The notes under the pieces were generated by a model. The model was not told the DNA's origin, did not search any database, and saw only the letters and a list, made by a program, of their open reading frames with translations. Below are positions 26,591 to 35,761 of a DNA stretch of 64,000 nt, in pieces. Within the stretch, counting starts at the first letter, position 1. Each line of letters begins with the position of its first letter. The DNA is from Actinobacteria bacterium UBA6100 (lineage in GTDB: Bacteria; Actinomycetota; Coriobacteriia; Anaerosomatales; Anaerosomataceae). The translations under genes and the position numbers were made by a program. The DNA lies in NCBI GenBank assembly GCA_002423585.1, contig DIWS01000014.1, positions 8,718 through 72,717 on the forward strand, in the 5' to 3' direction.

Positions 26591-29242
26591 TCAGTCAGCC
26601 AGCTCACCCAGTTGACCGGTGAGCCTCGCCACCGTCGCGCCGAGCTCCGCCGCCTTGGCACGGTCCTTCTCGATGATCTCCGGCGCCGCCTTCGCGAGAA
26701 ATCCCTCGTTCGCGAGCTTCTTCGTGAGCCGGGAGAGCTCTTCTTGCGCCTTGGCCGACTCGGTGGCGATGCGCTGGCGTTCGGCTTCGAAGTCCACCAG
26801 GCCCTCGAGCGGCACGAACACGGTCATGTCGCCCGCGACGAACACGGCCGAGTGCGGCGGCTTGACGGCATCCACGCCCGCGGCGAACTCGGCTACGCCC
26901 GCCAGCGACTTCATGTGGCCGAACTCCTCCTGTATCCACCGGTTGTCAGCGTCACCGGACGTCTTGAACTCCACGCGCAGACCCTGTTTCGGGGAGATGC
27001 CGTAGCGCGCGCGGACCGCACGCACGCCGACGACCAGCTCGATCAGCCGGTCGATGGAACGCTCGGCGTCTTCGTCCCGATACGCTGCGAGCTGCGCGGC
27101 ATCCGGCCACGCGGCCACCATGAGCGCCTCCGCTCGCTCGGCTTCGTCGTGCGGCAGGCGGCCCCAGATCTCCTCGGTCACGAAGGGCATCATGGGATGG
27201 AGCAGCCGGAGAGCGTGGTCGAGCACGAACACGAGGTTGTCGAGCGCCGTCTGGCGCGTGGCTCCGCCTGCGGCAAGCCGCGGTTTGGCAAGCTCGATGT
27301 ACCAGTCGCAGAACTCGTTCCAGAAGAAGTCGTAGAGCGCGCGGGCGGTCTCGCCGAACTCGTACGTGAGCAGGCCCTCGTCCACGCGCGCGGCGAGGTC
27401 GGCCAGCCGCGAGAGGATCCACGCGTCGGCGACCGTCTCGACCCTCGGCGCGCCCGGCTCGAAGTCCTCCCCTGCGTTCATGAGCACAAAGCGGCTCGCG
27501 TTCCAGATCTTGTTCGCGAAGTTGCGGCTGCTCGCGAGCTTGTCCTCGGCGAACTTGATGTCCTGGTTGCCGGTGACCTGCAGCATCAGGCCAAAGCGCA
27601 TGCCGTCCGCGCCGTAGTGGGCCATGAGGTCGAGCGGGTCCACGCCCGTGCCGAGCGACTTGCTCATGCGCTTGCCCTCGGCGTTGAAGACCGTCGGGTG
27701 GATGATGACGTCTTTGTACGGTACGTCGCCCACGAAGTACAGGCCGCTCATGATCATCCTCGCCACCCACAGGAACAGGATGTCGCGTGCGGTGGATAGC
27801 ACGGTGGTGGGATAGAAGAAGCCGAGCTCGGGCGTATCAGCAGGCCAGCCGAGGGTCGCGAACGGCCAGAGCTGCGAGGAGAACCAGGTATCGAGGACGT
27901 CCTCGTCCTGCCACACGGGAGCTCCGCACGTCGGACAGGTCTCCAGGTCATCCATGCTCGCGCCCTGGAAACCACATGCGTCACAGTAGAAGACGGGGAT
28001 GCGGTGGCCCCACCACAGCTGCCGACTGATGCACCAGTCGCGTATGTTCTCCATCCAGTGGTAATAGACGTTCTCCCAACGGCGCGGATGGAAGACGACC
28101 CTGTCTCCGCGCACGGCGTCGATGGCCGGAGCCGCAAGCGGCTTCATGTCGACGAACCACTGGTCGGAGAGCCACGGCTCCACCACGGTGTGGCAGCGGT
28201 AGCAGTGGCCCACCGCGTGCACATGGTCGTCGATGGCCACGAGCAGTCCGGCGGCCTTGAGATCATCGACCACACGCGCGCGCGCCTCGTAACGGTCGAG
28301 ACCCCGGTACGGCCCGCCATCGGCGGTGATCGTCGCGTCGGCGTTCAGGATGTTCAGCTTGGCGATGCCGTGCCGCTCGGCGATGTCGAAATCGTTCGGG
28401 TCGTGGGCCGGTGTCACCTTGACGGCACCCGTGCCGAACGCAGGGTCGACGTAGGCGTCCGCGACGATCGGGATCTCCCGGCCGAGCAGCGGCAGCACGA
28501 TCGTGGCTCCCACGAGGTCGCGATAGCGGTCATCGTCCGGATGGACCGCCACGCACATATCGCCGAGCATCGTCTCGGGCCGTGTCGTGGCCACGACGAG
28601 GTGATCGCGGCCGGCGACCGGATCCTTGAGCGGATAGCGGATGTGCCACAGGTGGCTGTCGAGTTCCTCGTGCTCCACCTCGATGTCGGAGAGGGCGGTC
28701 GAGCAGCGCGGGCACCAGTTGATGATGCGCTCGCCCCGGTAGATGAGGCCCTTCTCGAACCAATCGACGAAGACCGTGCGGACCGCACGCTGATACGGCT
28801 CGTCCATCGTGAAGTGCTCATCGGCGTAATCGCAGCTGCATCCCATGCGCTTGAGCTGCTCGATGATGATGCTGCCGTGCTCGATCCGCCACTCCCAGCA
28901 CAGTTCGATGAACCGCTCCCGCCCGACGTCATGGCGAGACAGGCCCTGCGCGGCGAGCTTCTGCTCGACCTTGTTCTGGGTGGCGATTCCTGCGTGATCC
29001 GTGCCCACCACCCATCGGGTCGGCCGACCGGTCATCCGGGAGCGGCGGATCACCACGTCCTGGATGGTGTTGTTCAGCGCATGTCCCATGTGCAGGGACC
29101 CGGTGACGTTCGGCGGCGGGATCACGACGGTGAAGGGCGCGTCTCCTTCAGGCCTCCGGGCGAAGTAGCCGGCCTCGGACCACCCGCTGAATATCCGGCC
29201 TTCAACAGCGTCCGGATCATATGCCGTCGGCATCTCGCTCAT
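26591..29242 (-). CDS. valS: Valine-tRNA ligase
   Basis: 883 residues, class I synthetase. The HIGH motif appears as LHMGHALNN (about 51), the editing domain follows with TTRPETMLGD, the KMSKS motif appears as KRMSKSLGTG (about 530), and there is a C-terminal coiled-coil arm (about 815-880). ATG codons at 29242 and 29233 are both possible. No T-box was seen in front of it. Confidence 0.96.
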   Translation of the reverse strand: MSEMPTAYDPDAVEGRIFSGWSEAGYFARRPEGDAPFTVVIPPPNVTGSLHMGHALNNTIQDVVIRRSRMTGRPTRWVVGTDHAGIATQNKVEQKLAAQGLSRHDVGRERFIELCWEWRIEHGSIIIEQLKRMGCSCDYADEHFTMDEPYQRAVRTVFVDWFEKGLIYRGERIINWCPRCSTALSDIEVEHEELDSHLWHIRYPLKDPVAGRDHLVVATTRPETMLGDMCVAVHPDDDRYRDLVGATIVLPLLGREIPIVADAYVDPAFGTGAVKVTPAHDPNDFDIAERHGIAKLNILNADATITADGGPYRGLDRYEARARVVDDLKAAGLLVAIDDHVHAVGHCYRCHTVVEPWLSDQWFVDMKPLAAPAIDAVRGDRVVFHPRRWENVYYHWMENIRDWCISRQLWWGHRIPVFYCDACGFQGASMDDLETCPTCGAPVWQDEDVLDTWFSSQLWPFATLGWPADTPELGFFYPTTVLSTARDILFLWVARMIMSGLYFVGDVPYKDVIIHPTVFNAEGKRMSKSLGTGVDPLDLMAHYGADGMRFGLMLQVTGNQDIKFAEDKLASSRNFANKIWNASRFVLMNAGEDFEPGAPRVETVADAWILSRLADLAARVDEGLLTYEFGETARALYDFFWNEFCDWYIELAKPRLAAGGATRQTALDNLVFVLDHALRLLHPMMPFVTEEIWGRLPHDEAERAEALMVAAWPDAAQLAAYRDEDAERSIDRLIELVVGVRAVRARYGISPKQGLRVEFKTSGDADNRWIQEEFGHMKSLAGVAEFAAGVDAVKPPHSAVFVAGDMTVFVPLEGLVDFEAERQRIATESAKAQEELSRLTKKLANEGFLAKAAPEIIEKDRAKAAELGATVARLTGQLGELAD

Positions 29243-29368
29243 GGGCTGCGTGACATCCTTTCGAAATGAAGGTTGAATCTGGATTCTACGACAAACCGGA
29301 CCGACTACTCATCGCGTCTGTCATCGCAATCCGACCGCCTGCCGAGAAGTTGTGGCCCGCTCTGCGCC

Positions 29369-29400
29369 ATTCACACTGATTTAGGCCATAATGTGAATGA
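29369..29400. promoter_or_regulatory. Inverted repeat upstream of the small Cys protein
   Basis: CATTCACA (29369-29376) and TGTGAATG (29393-29400) form a perfect 8-bp inverted repeat with a 16-base AT-rich spacer that contains a CATAAT hexamer. The position, about 40 bases upstream of the small gene, suggests an operator or regulatory site. The regulator is unknown. Confidence 0.45.
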
Positions 29401-29441
29401 GGGCACCAGCGGGAAGGCTCCGAGAGGCGGTGGCAGCAAGA

Positions 29442-29660
29442 ATGGCTGAATGCGAACTCATCAACACCTGCCCATTCTTCAACGACCAGATGGCTGAGAT
29501 GCCATCGATGGCCAATATCATCAAGGATCGCTACTGCAAGGGCAGCAACACGCTCTGTGCACGGCACATGGTCTTCCGTGTCCTTGGCCGTGAGTCCGTG
29601 CCCAAGGACCTGTATCCAAGCCAGGTCGAGCGCGCTGATGAGATCCTCGGCAACCGTTAG
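29442..29660 (+). CDS. Small conserved-type cysteine protein
   Basis: A 72-residue protein starting MAECELINTCPFFND. It has four cysteines, two near the N-terminus (4 and 10) and two in the middle (YCKGSNTLCARH), spaced like a metal or Fe-S site, though the spacing matches no motif I can name. No signal peptide or membrane segment. It stands alone on the plus strand between valS and clpX, with its own upstream inverted repeat and a downstream terminator. The ATG at 29442 is preferred because homology-like composition begins there; the ribosome site is weak. Function unknown. Confidence 0.7.
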   Translation: MAECELINTCPFFNDQMAEMPSMANIIKDRYCKGSNTLCARHMVFRVLGRESVPKDLYPSQVERADEILGNR

Positions 29661-29680
29661 TACGAACCTGAAACGATGAT

Positions 29681-29710
29681 ACGAGGGCCCCGCTGATGCG
29701 GGGCCCTCGT
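29681..29710. terminator. Bidirectional terminator
   Basis: A 13-bp perfect stem (29681-29693 with 29698-29710), loop TGAT, between the small Cys gene and the convergent clpX. Confidence 0.8.
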
Positions 29711-29734
29711 CGTTGGGCCGCATGGATGTGCGCG

Positions 29735-30991
<1,257 letters not shown>

Positions 30992-31000
30992 GGCTGACTA

Positions 31001-31615
31001 TCAGCCCTCTTTCGTCGTGGCGCGCTTCTCGAAGACCGCATCGATGATGCCGTACGCCTTCGCTTCCTCGGCCGTCATGATGTTGTCGCGCTCCGTATCA
31101 AGGTGGATCTTCTCCACGGTCTGACCCGTGTGACGCGACATGATGAGATCGAGCGCCTCCCGGATGCGGAGCATCTCCTTGGCCTGGATCTCGATGTCGG
31201 TTACCTGACCTTGTGTGCCGCCCCACGGCTGGTGGATGAGCACGCGACTGTTGGGCAGCGCGAAACGCTTGCCCGCGGCACCCGACGCGAGCAGGACCGC
31301 CGCAGCGGACGCACACTGGCCGATGCAGATCGTGGACACGTCCGAGCGGATGTACTGCATCGTGTCATACATCGCCAGCGCCGAGGTCACAGAGCCTCCG
31401 GGCGAGTTGATGTACAGGCTGATGTCCTTGCCCGGATCGTCACTCTCCAGGTGCAGAAGCTGTGCGATCACGAGATTCGCGCTGATGTCGTCGATCTCGG
31501 TCCCGAGGAAGACGATGCGCTCGTTGAGCAGCCTGGAGAAGATGTCGAAGCTGCGCTCGCCGCGCGAGGTCTGCTCGACGACGATAGGAACGAGCGCCCT
31601 GGAATCGTGGCTCAT
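31001..31615 (-). CDS. clpP: ATP-dependent Clp protease proteolytic subunit
   Basis: A 204-residue serine protease of the S14 family. The catalytic Ser is in GQCASAAA, the His in LIHQPWGG and the Asp in the ERDNIMT region. The ATG at 31615 overlaps the stop of tig (ATGA); a longer frame to 31657 would lie within tig. A short propeptide (MSHDSRALVPIVVEQ) precedes the mature fold. Confidence 0.96.
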   Translation of the reverse strand: MSHDSRALVPIVVEQTSRGERSFDIFSRLLNERIVFLGTEIDDISANLVIAQLLHLESDDPGKDISLYINSPGGSVTSALAMYDTMQYIRSDVSTICIGQCASAAAVLLASGAAGKRFALPNSRVLIHQPWGGTQGQVTDIEIQAKEMLRIREALDLIMSRHTGQTVEKIHLDTERDNIMTAEEAKAYGIIDAVFEKRATTKEG

Positions 31616-32916
31616 GACTGCTCCTCTTCCACCACGGTGACCGAGTCGATCAGCCACTTGAGGGCCTTCTTGTGCATGATCTGCTCGCGGACGATCGGCA
31701 GCGCGCCGTTCGTGGCGAGGTTGTCGCGCAGAGTCGCGGCCGCCGTGTCATCGCCACCGGCGATCTCGCGGATGGCGTCGGCCACATCCATGTCGGTGAC
31801 CTCGAGCTTCTGCGCGCGGCACAGCGCCTCTAACGCCAACTCCTCGCGAACGCGACGATCGGCCTGCTCCTTGAGGTCGTTCTGCATCTGCTCGGGAGTC
31901 ACGCCGGTCATCTGCAGATACTCCTGCACCGAGATGCCGCGCTCCTCGAGCGTCTCGAAGAACTCCCGCGCCATCGAGTTCGCACGGGTCTCGATCATCT
32001 CTTCGGGCACGTCGCCCTCAAGGCGCTCGGCGACCGCCCGAAGCGCAGCGGTCTCGATCTCGCGCATGTGCGCGGTCTCCTTCGCCTCATCGAGGCCCTT
32101 GCGCACGTCCGCGCGGTACTCCTCCATCGAGTCGAAACCGCCCGCAGTCGCGGCGAACTCGTCATCGAGCGCGGGGAGCACCTTCGTCTTCACCTCGTGT
32201 ACATCGATCTCGAATCGAGCCTGCTTGCCCACGAACTCCTCGTTCGAGCTCGTATCGGGGATATCGAACTCGGCGACGGTCGAGCCACCGGGCACGACGC
32301 CCACGAGCGCTGCATCGAACTCGGCGGGCATCATGCCACGACCGAGCTCGTAAAGGTACTTGTCCACGGAGTTGCCCTCGTACGCCTCCCCGCCGACCGT
32401 GCCGACGAACGAGATCAGCGCGAAGTCGTTCTCGCCCACGGCCTGATCGACCGCCTCGAGGGTGGCGAAGCGCTCCCGCGTGTACTCGATCTGCGCGTCA
32501 ACCTCGCGATCAGAAGACGTCCTCGAGGGCACGGTGACCTCGAAGGCATCGGCCTTCGAGAGCGTGAACTCCGGCCGCAGCGCGACCTCTGCCGAGTAGG
32601 TGAAGTCCTGGCCCTCATCGATCATCGCGAGTTCACCGACGTCGGGCTGGCCCAGCGTGCGGAGGTCTTCCTGCGAGATCGCGCGCCCGTAGGAGTCGGA
32701 CACGACATCCTCTTGCGCCTCGGCGAGCACGGCCTCCCGGCCCACATGCATATCGATCACCGGACGTGGCGCCTTACCCGGGCGGAACCCGGGGATGCGT
32801 AGCTTCTTGCCGATAGCCGCGTACGCGCTCGCGATCGCCACATCGACATCGGCTGCCGGTACCGTGACCGTGATCCTGACGCGGTCGCCTTCAAGGCGTT
32901 CAACGCTCGTGTGCAA
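31612..32916 (-). CDS. tig: Trigger factor
   Basis: A 434-residue ribosome-associated chaperone and prolyl isomerase. The ribosome-binding signature reads GFRPGKAP (about residue 44), the FKBP-like domain spans about 145-240 with GRGMMPAEFDAALVG, and a helical C-terminal domain follows. The start codon is TTG, with GAGGAGGACAC in front and no alternative ATG or GTG at the conserved N-terminus. First gene of tig-clpP-clpX. Confidence 0.95.
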   Translation of the reverse strand: MHTSVERLEGDRVRITVTVPAADVDVAIASAYAAIGKKLRIPGFRPGKAPRPVIDMHVGREAVLAEAQEDVVSDSYGRAISQEDLRTLGQPDVGELAMIDEGQDFTYSAEVALRPEFTLSKADAFEVTVPSRTSSDREVDAQIEYTRERFATLEAVDQAVGENDFALISFVGTVGGEAYEGNSVDKYLYELGRGMMPAEFDAALVGVVPGGSTVAEFDIPDTSSNEEFVGKQARFEIDVHEVKTKVLPALDDEFAATAGGFDSMEEYRADVRKGLDEAKETAHMREIETAALRAVAERLEGDVPEEMIETRANSMAREFFETLEERGISVQEYLQMTGVTPEQMQNDLKEQADRRVREELALEALCRAQKLEVTDMDVADAIREIAGGDDTAAATLRDNLATNGALPIVREQIMHKKALKWLIDSVTVVEEEQS

Positions 32917-32980
32917 GTGTCCTCCTCATGAGCTGTGGTGATCGTCAAGAGCGCGGTGTGCGCCCAACTCGTTCCGTCAG

Positions 32981-33065
32981 TGGTGCGGGCGAGAGGACTC
33001 GAACCTCCACGAGTTTCCCCACCGGGACCTAAACCCGGCGCGTCTGCCAGTTCCGCCACGCCCGC
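32981..33065 (-). tRNA. tRNA-Leu (anticodon UAG)
   Basis: An 85-base tRNA with encoded CCA. The acceptor GCGGGCG pairs with CGCCCGC, the anticodon loop is TTTAGGT, a long variable arm is present, and the T-loop reads GGTTCGAGTCC. It lies upstream of tig on the same strand. Confidence 0.96.
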
Positions 33066-33087
33066 ATGCAAGCGTCCGTACATGATA

Positions 33088-33121
33088 GCAAAGGCCGAGG
33101 GCTTCATGCCCCGGCCTTTGC
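33088..33121 (-). terminator. Hairpin between the secreted-protein gene and tRNA-Leu
   Basis: GCAAAGGCC(g/g)GGGC arms around a 5-base loop. It lies downstream of the secreted protein gene on the minus strand and before tRNA-Leu. The T tail is poor. Confidence 0.6.
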
Positions 33122-33214
33122 GTCGTGAACAGAAGACGCGATCGAATCGCGTGCCCCACACTGACTCCCCGCAGAACAGAGGCCAACCGCTGATCAGCGA
33201 GGCCGCCCGAATCT

Positions 33215-33823
33215 CTAGTGGACGTACAACTTGGTCCCCAGCGGATATGGAGATGTGTTGCCATGCGCTGTGGAGCCACCATAGCTTGTCCAGCGTGTAT
33301 GGACAGCGTTCATGTCAATGCCGTATGCAACCTTCACGCAACCGTACGAGTAGTAGTCGTTGGTCCCCTCCCAGCACTGAGGATCATCGCCAGCTGTTGG
33401 ATTGTACTGCCCATTCGAGGGTGTCTCCTCGGTGTGGATGAACAGCGCGGTGCGCATGACACCGGTCTTGACGCTTCGCTTGTCCGACAAGTACCAGACC
33501 CGGCCATAGATCGCGCTGCCGTAATAGTTGTTCCAGTGCCCCCTGATCGAGTACCACCCTGAAGGCAACCAACCGTTCGTGCGGTCATCCAGGTAACTCC
33601 CCGAGCCAGCACGCCAGTACACAGAGTACACAGGGGGTACGTCGCCCCAGGTGTAATTCCATGTCAGGCGGCCGTTGGTGTTCGTTCCGTTGCGCGCGTA
33701 GTCAAACCACCCGATGGGTGTCGCCCCGAACGCCATCGAGGGGCACAGAGCCGCTACAAGCACAGCCAGCAGACAGGTGCAGGTGAGTCTACGACTCACG
33801 GTGCTAAGGATGGATGCAAGCAT
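33215..33823 (-). CDS. Secreted protein with an L,D-transpeptidase-like His/Cys motif
   Basis: A 202-residue exported protein. It has a clear signal peptide (about residues 1-34, cleavage near AFGA). The mature part is rich in Tyr, Trp and Gly. His130 (ALFIHTEE) and Cys162 in YSYGCVKV resemble the His and the SHGCVRM motif of YkuD-type L,D-transpeptidases, with Tyr for His before GC. This could be a divergent member of the YkuD or DUF2778 type, or a catalytically different relative. The ATG at 33823 follows AGGAGGTG and lies 10 bases after the upstream gene, so the two form an operon. Moderate confidence in family. Confidence 0.65.
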   Translation of the reverse strand: MLASILSTVSRRLTCTCLLAVLVAALCPSMAFGATPIGWFDYARNGTNTNGRLTWNYTWGDVPPVYSVYWRAGSGSYLDDRTNGWLPSGWYSIRGHWNNYYGSAIYGRVWYLSDKRSVKTGVMRTALFIHTEETPSNGQYNPTAGDDPQCWEGTNDYYSYGCVKVAYGIDMNAVHTRWTSYGGSTAHGNTSPYPLGTKLYVH

Positions 33824-33833
33824 CGGGCACCTC

Positions 33834-35165
33834 CTAACGAGGCCGACTGGGGTTGGACACAAGATGCGTGATAGCTGGCATACCAGGAGCAATCCAGCGC
33901 GAACACTCGCCGGACGCAAGGTCGTAGGTGATGACTGCCGTCCTCTCGAGCTCAGAGGACGCGTCCCCCTCATCGGCAACCAGATAGATGCGGTTGCAGT
34001 CCGTGCTCAGCGTTATCGTGGTCAGACGACCGTCACGCAGCTTCGGATACTCAAAGGTGATGATGTCCTCCAGTGCGAGCGCCCCACCCTCTGACGACAG
34101 GACGGCGATGCTCTTGGAGCCTAGGGACACCACTATTCGGTCACCTTCCCACGCAGCCTCCCATACACCATCGACGGGTTTCCCGGTTATCGGATCGAGT
34201 TGGTGCTCGAACGAGAAGCGCGCAATCTCCTCGCCGCTCCCCAATTCCACCTCGCGGATCATCAACGGCTGACCGGAGTCGAAACCACCAGATGAGATCA
34301 GCACATGCTTGCCGTCGGGACTCACGCCAAGGAAGGACTCTCTATCTGCCTCAGAGAGAATGCTCCGTTTGAGATCAGGCCCATCAAGCGCGATATACTC
34401 GCGTGCACCGCCCATAAGCTCACGTGAGACGATGAGTGTGCTGCCGGCCCATAGTTCGACGGTGTATCGATCCGCATCCGAGGTCCACACCGATGGCTCG
34501 CCATCCAGCCCCTGCTGCACGACCACCCGCTCGAGGTATGGCAGATTGAGACGGTAATCAGTGTCTATCCCCGTGGCATACGCGAACGCACCGTCCGCCC
34601 TCCACGCCATCGAGCGGGCACCAGATGCGATGAGCGTGTCCTCGCTGGAGACCAGGTCGAACAACCGTATGGTGGGTGTGTCCATATGGGTACCATCGGC
34701 GACCTCGGGGTCCCCGGGTGCATACGTGGGGAACTCCGTGATCCGCTCCCAGAACGAGTAGATCACCCGCGTGCCATCCGGTAGCAGAATCCCCGCCCGC
34801 GAGCCAAGACCGTCCTGTGTCATTCCTTCGACTTTGGCAGGTCCGAGCTGCAGCGGCTTCTTGGCCCTCGTTCCGTATAGCTGCCCGGGAGATGCGAAAC
34901 GGCCGTCGAGTGGCACAGTGACGACCACGATTCCTGGGTCAAGCTCGGGCGCATTCCGAACACGGGTTACGACTGTGCCTCGAACCCCTTCATCAACAGC
35001 CGGATGCGACTGCCCGCCACCCTGGCTGGAGCCGCCCTCCTCGCCGAGCGCGTACTCATCGCCCGAGCCCACCAACGCATGAGAACCAACGAACATGAGA
35101 ACCGCAGCAACGACCGCGAGACCCACTCGCAGTGCGAGCACACGAAACGAGACTCCCTGATGCAT
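33834..35165 (-). CDS. Membrane-anchored beta-propeller-like protein
   Basis: A 443-residue protein that I cannot assign. An N-terminal hydrophobic segment (about residues 6-30) acts as anchor or uncleaved signal. A Gly/Ser-rich linker follows, then an extracellular domain with repeated blade-like pieces (for example SMAWRADGAFAYA, FLGVSPDGKHVLIS, RIYLVADE) reminiscent of WD40/TolB-like propellers. It is co-transcribed with the secreted transpeptidase-like gene. ATG at 35165 preceded by GGAGAAAGG. A palindrome lies 40 bases upstream. Confidence 0.6.
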   Translation of the reverse strand: MHQGVSFRVLALRVGLAVVAAVLMFVGSHALVGSGDEYALGEEGGSSQGGGQSHPAVDEGVRGTVVTRVRNAPELDPGIVVVTVPLDGRFASPGQLYGTRAKKPLQLGPAKVEGMTQDGLGSRAGILLPDGTRVIYSFWERITEFPTYAPGDPEVADGTHMDTPTIRLFDLVSSEDTLIASGARSMAWRADGAFAYATGIDTDYRLNLPYLERVVVQQGLDGEPSVWTSDADRYTVELWAGSTLIVSRELMGGAREYIALDGPDLKRSILSEADRESFLGVSPDGKHVLISSGGFDSGQPLMIREVELGSGEEIARFSFEHQLDPITGKPVDGVWEAAWEGDRIVVSLGSKSIAVLSSEGGALALEDIITFEYPKLRDGRLTTITLSTDCNRIYLVADEGDASSELERTAVITYDLASGECSRWIAPGMPAITHLVSNPSRPR

Positions 35166-35203
35166 GAGCCTTTCTCCCCCTTCAGTACTGTATGCGCAGT
35201 GCC

Positions 35204-35219
35204 CCAATATCTATATTGG
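35204..35219. promoter_or_regulatory. Palindrome, putative operator before the propeller gene
   Basis: CCAATAT-CT-ATATTGG is a 16-bp palindrome with 7-bp arms in an AT-rich island. On the minus strand a TTGAGT (-35-like) and TATAGA (-10-like) pair overlaps it with a 15-base spacer. This suggests a repressed promoter for the two-gene exported-protein unit. Confidence 0.5.
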
Positions 35220-35566
35220 TGACTCAAAGTACTCAATATTCATCCATGAGCTTCATCTTCTGACGTCGCATGTTCCCGGATGGCCTCCACCTCCCACCCC
35301 GAGAGAGCTGCCAGACCTTCGAAACGTCACCCATCAGTCCCCCTCCCCAACGGCTCGGAACCTGCGAGACCCTGCAACCGGGGAACCGAGCGCCATGGAC
35401 CAGGCTGTGGGTAACGCACGCATCGAGGCTACTGCGGCGCAGTCAACCAGTTCTTCGCGCCTTCTGAACCGCTATGACGCGGGCAGGTCGAGGCTGGTGG
35501 GCGCGTGACGATCGGAGCGGCGAACTCAAGCCCGGAAAACCGACGACTGCTTCGTGAGAACGCACA
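35220..35566. other. Intergenic region without a recognisable gene
   Basis: About 350 bases between the upstream region of the propeller gene and the tRNA-Lys terminator. Short open frames exist on both strands, but none has a ribosome site, a family motif or the codon pattern of the neighbours. The left end is AT-rich and probably promoter. I see nothing else. Confidence 0.5.
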
Positions 35567-35595
35567 AGACCCCCGCAGTGATCCTGCGGGGGTCT
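35567..35595 (-). terminator. Terminator after tRNA-Lys
   Basis: A 12-bp perfect stem AGACCCCCGCAG/CTGCGGGGGTCT with a 5-base loop, 13 bases beyond the tRNA 3' end on the minus strand. Confidence 0.75.
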
Positions 35596-35607
35596 GCTCG
35601 AATCGTA

Positions 35608-35683
35608 TGGTGGGCCGTATAGGGATCGAACCTATGACCTTGGGATTAAGAGTCCCCTGCTCTACCAGCTGAGCTAACGGCCC
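35608..35683 (-). tRNA. tRNA-Lys (anticodon CUU)
   Basis: A 76-base tRNA with encoded CCA. The acceptor GGGCCGT pairs with ACGGCCC, the anticodon loop is CTCTTAA, and the T-arm reads GGTTCGATCCC. Confidence 0.96.
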
Positions 35684-35761
35684 GAACGCTCGCATATTGT
35701 ACCTGCTGTCGCGCCGAATGCAAATGGCGCGTGACGACCCTATCTCATGTCAAGCGCGCCG

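Noticed and set aside
29286..29723. Minus-strand open frame of 145 codons opposite the small Cys gene
   Set aside because: It runs antisense through the better-supported plus-strand gene and its terminator and shows no domain or ribosome site.
35164..35508. Plus-strand open frame in the gap before tRNA-Lys
   Set aside because: No family, no ribosome site, Pro/Ser-rich composition of random type, and it overlaps the promoter and operator of the minus-strand propeller gene.
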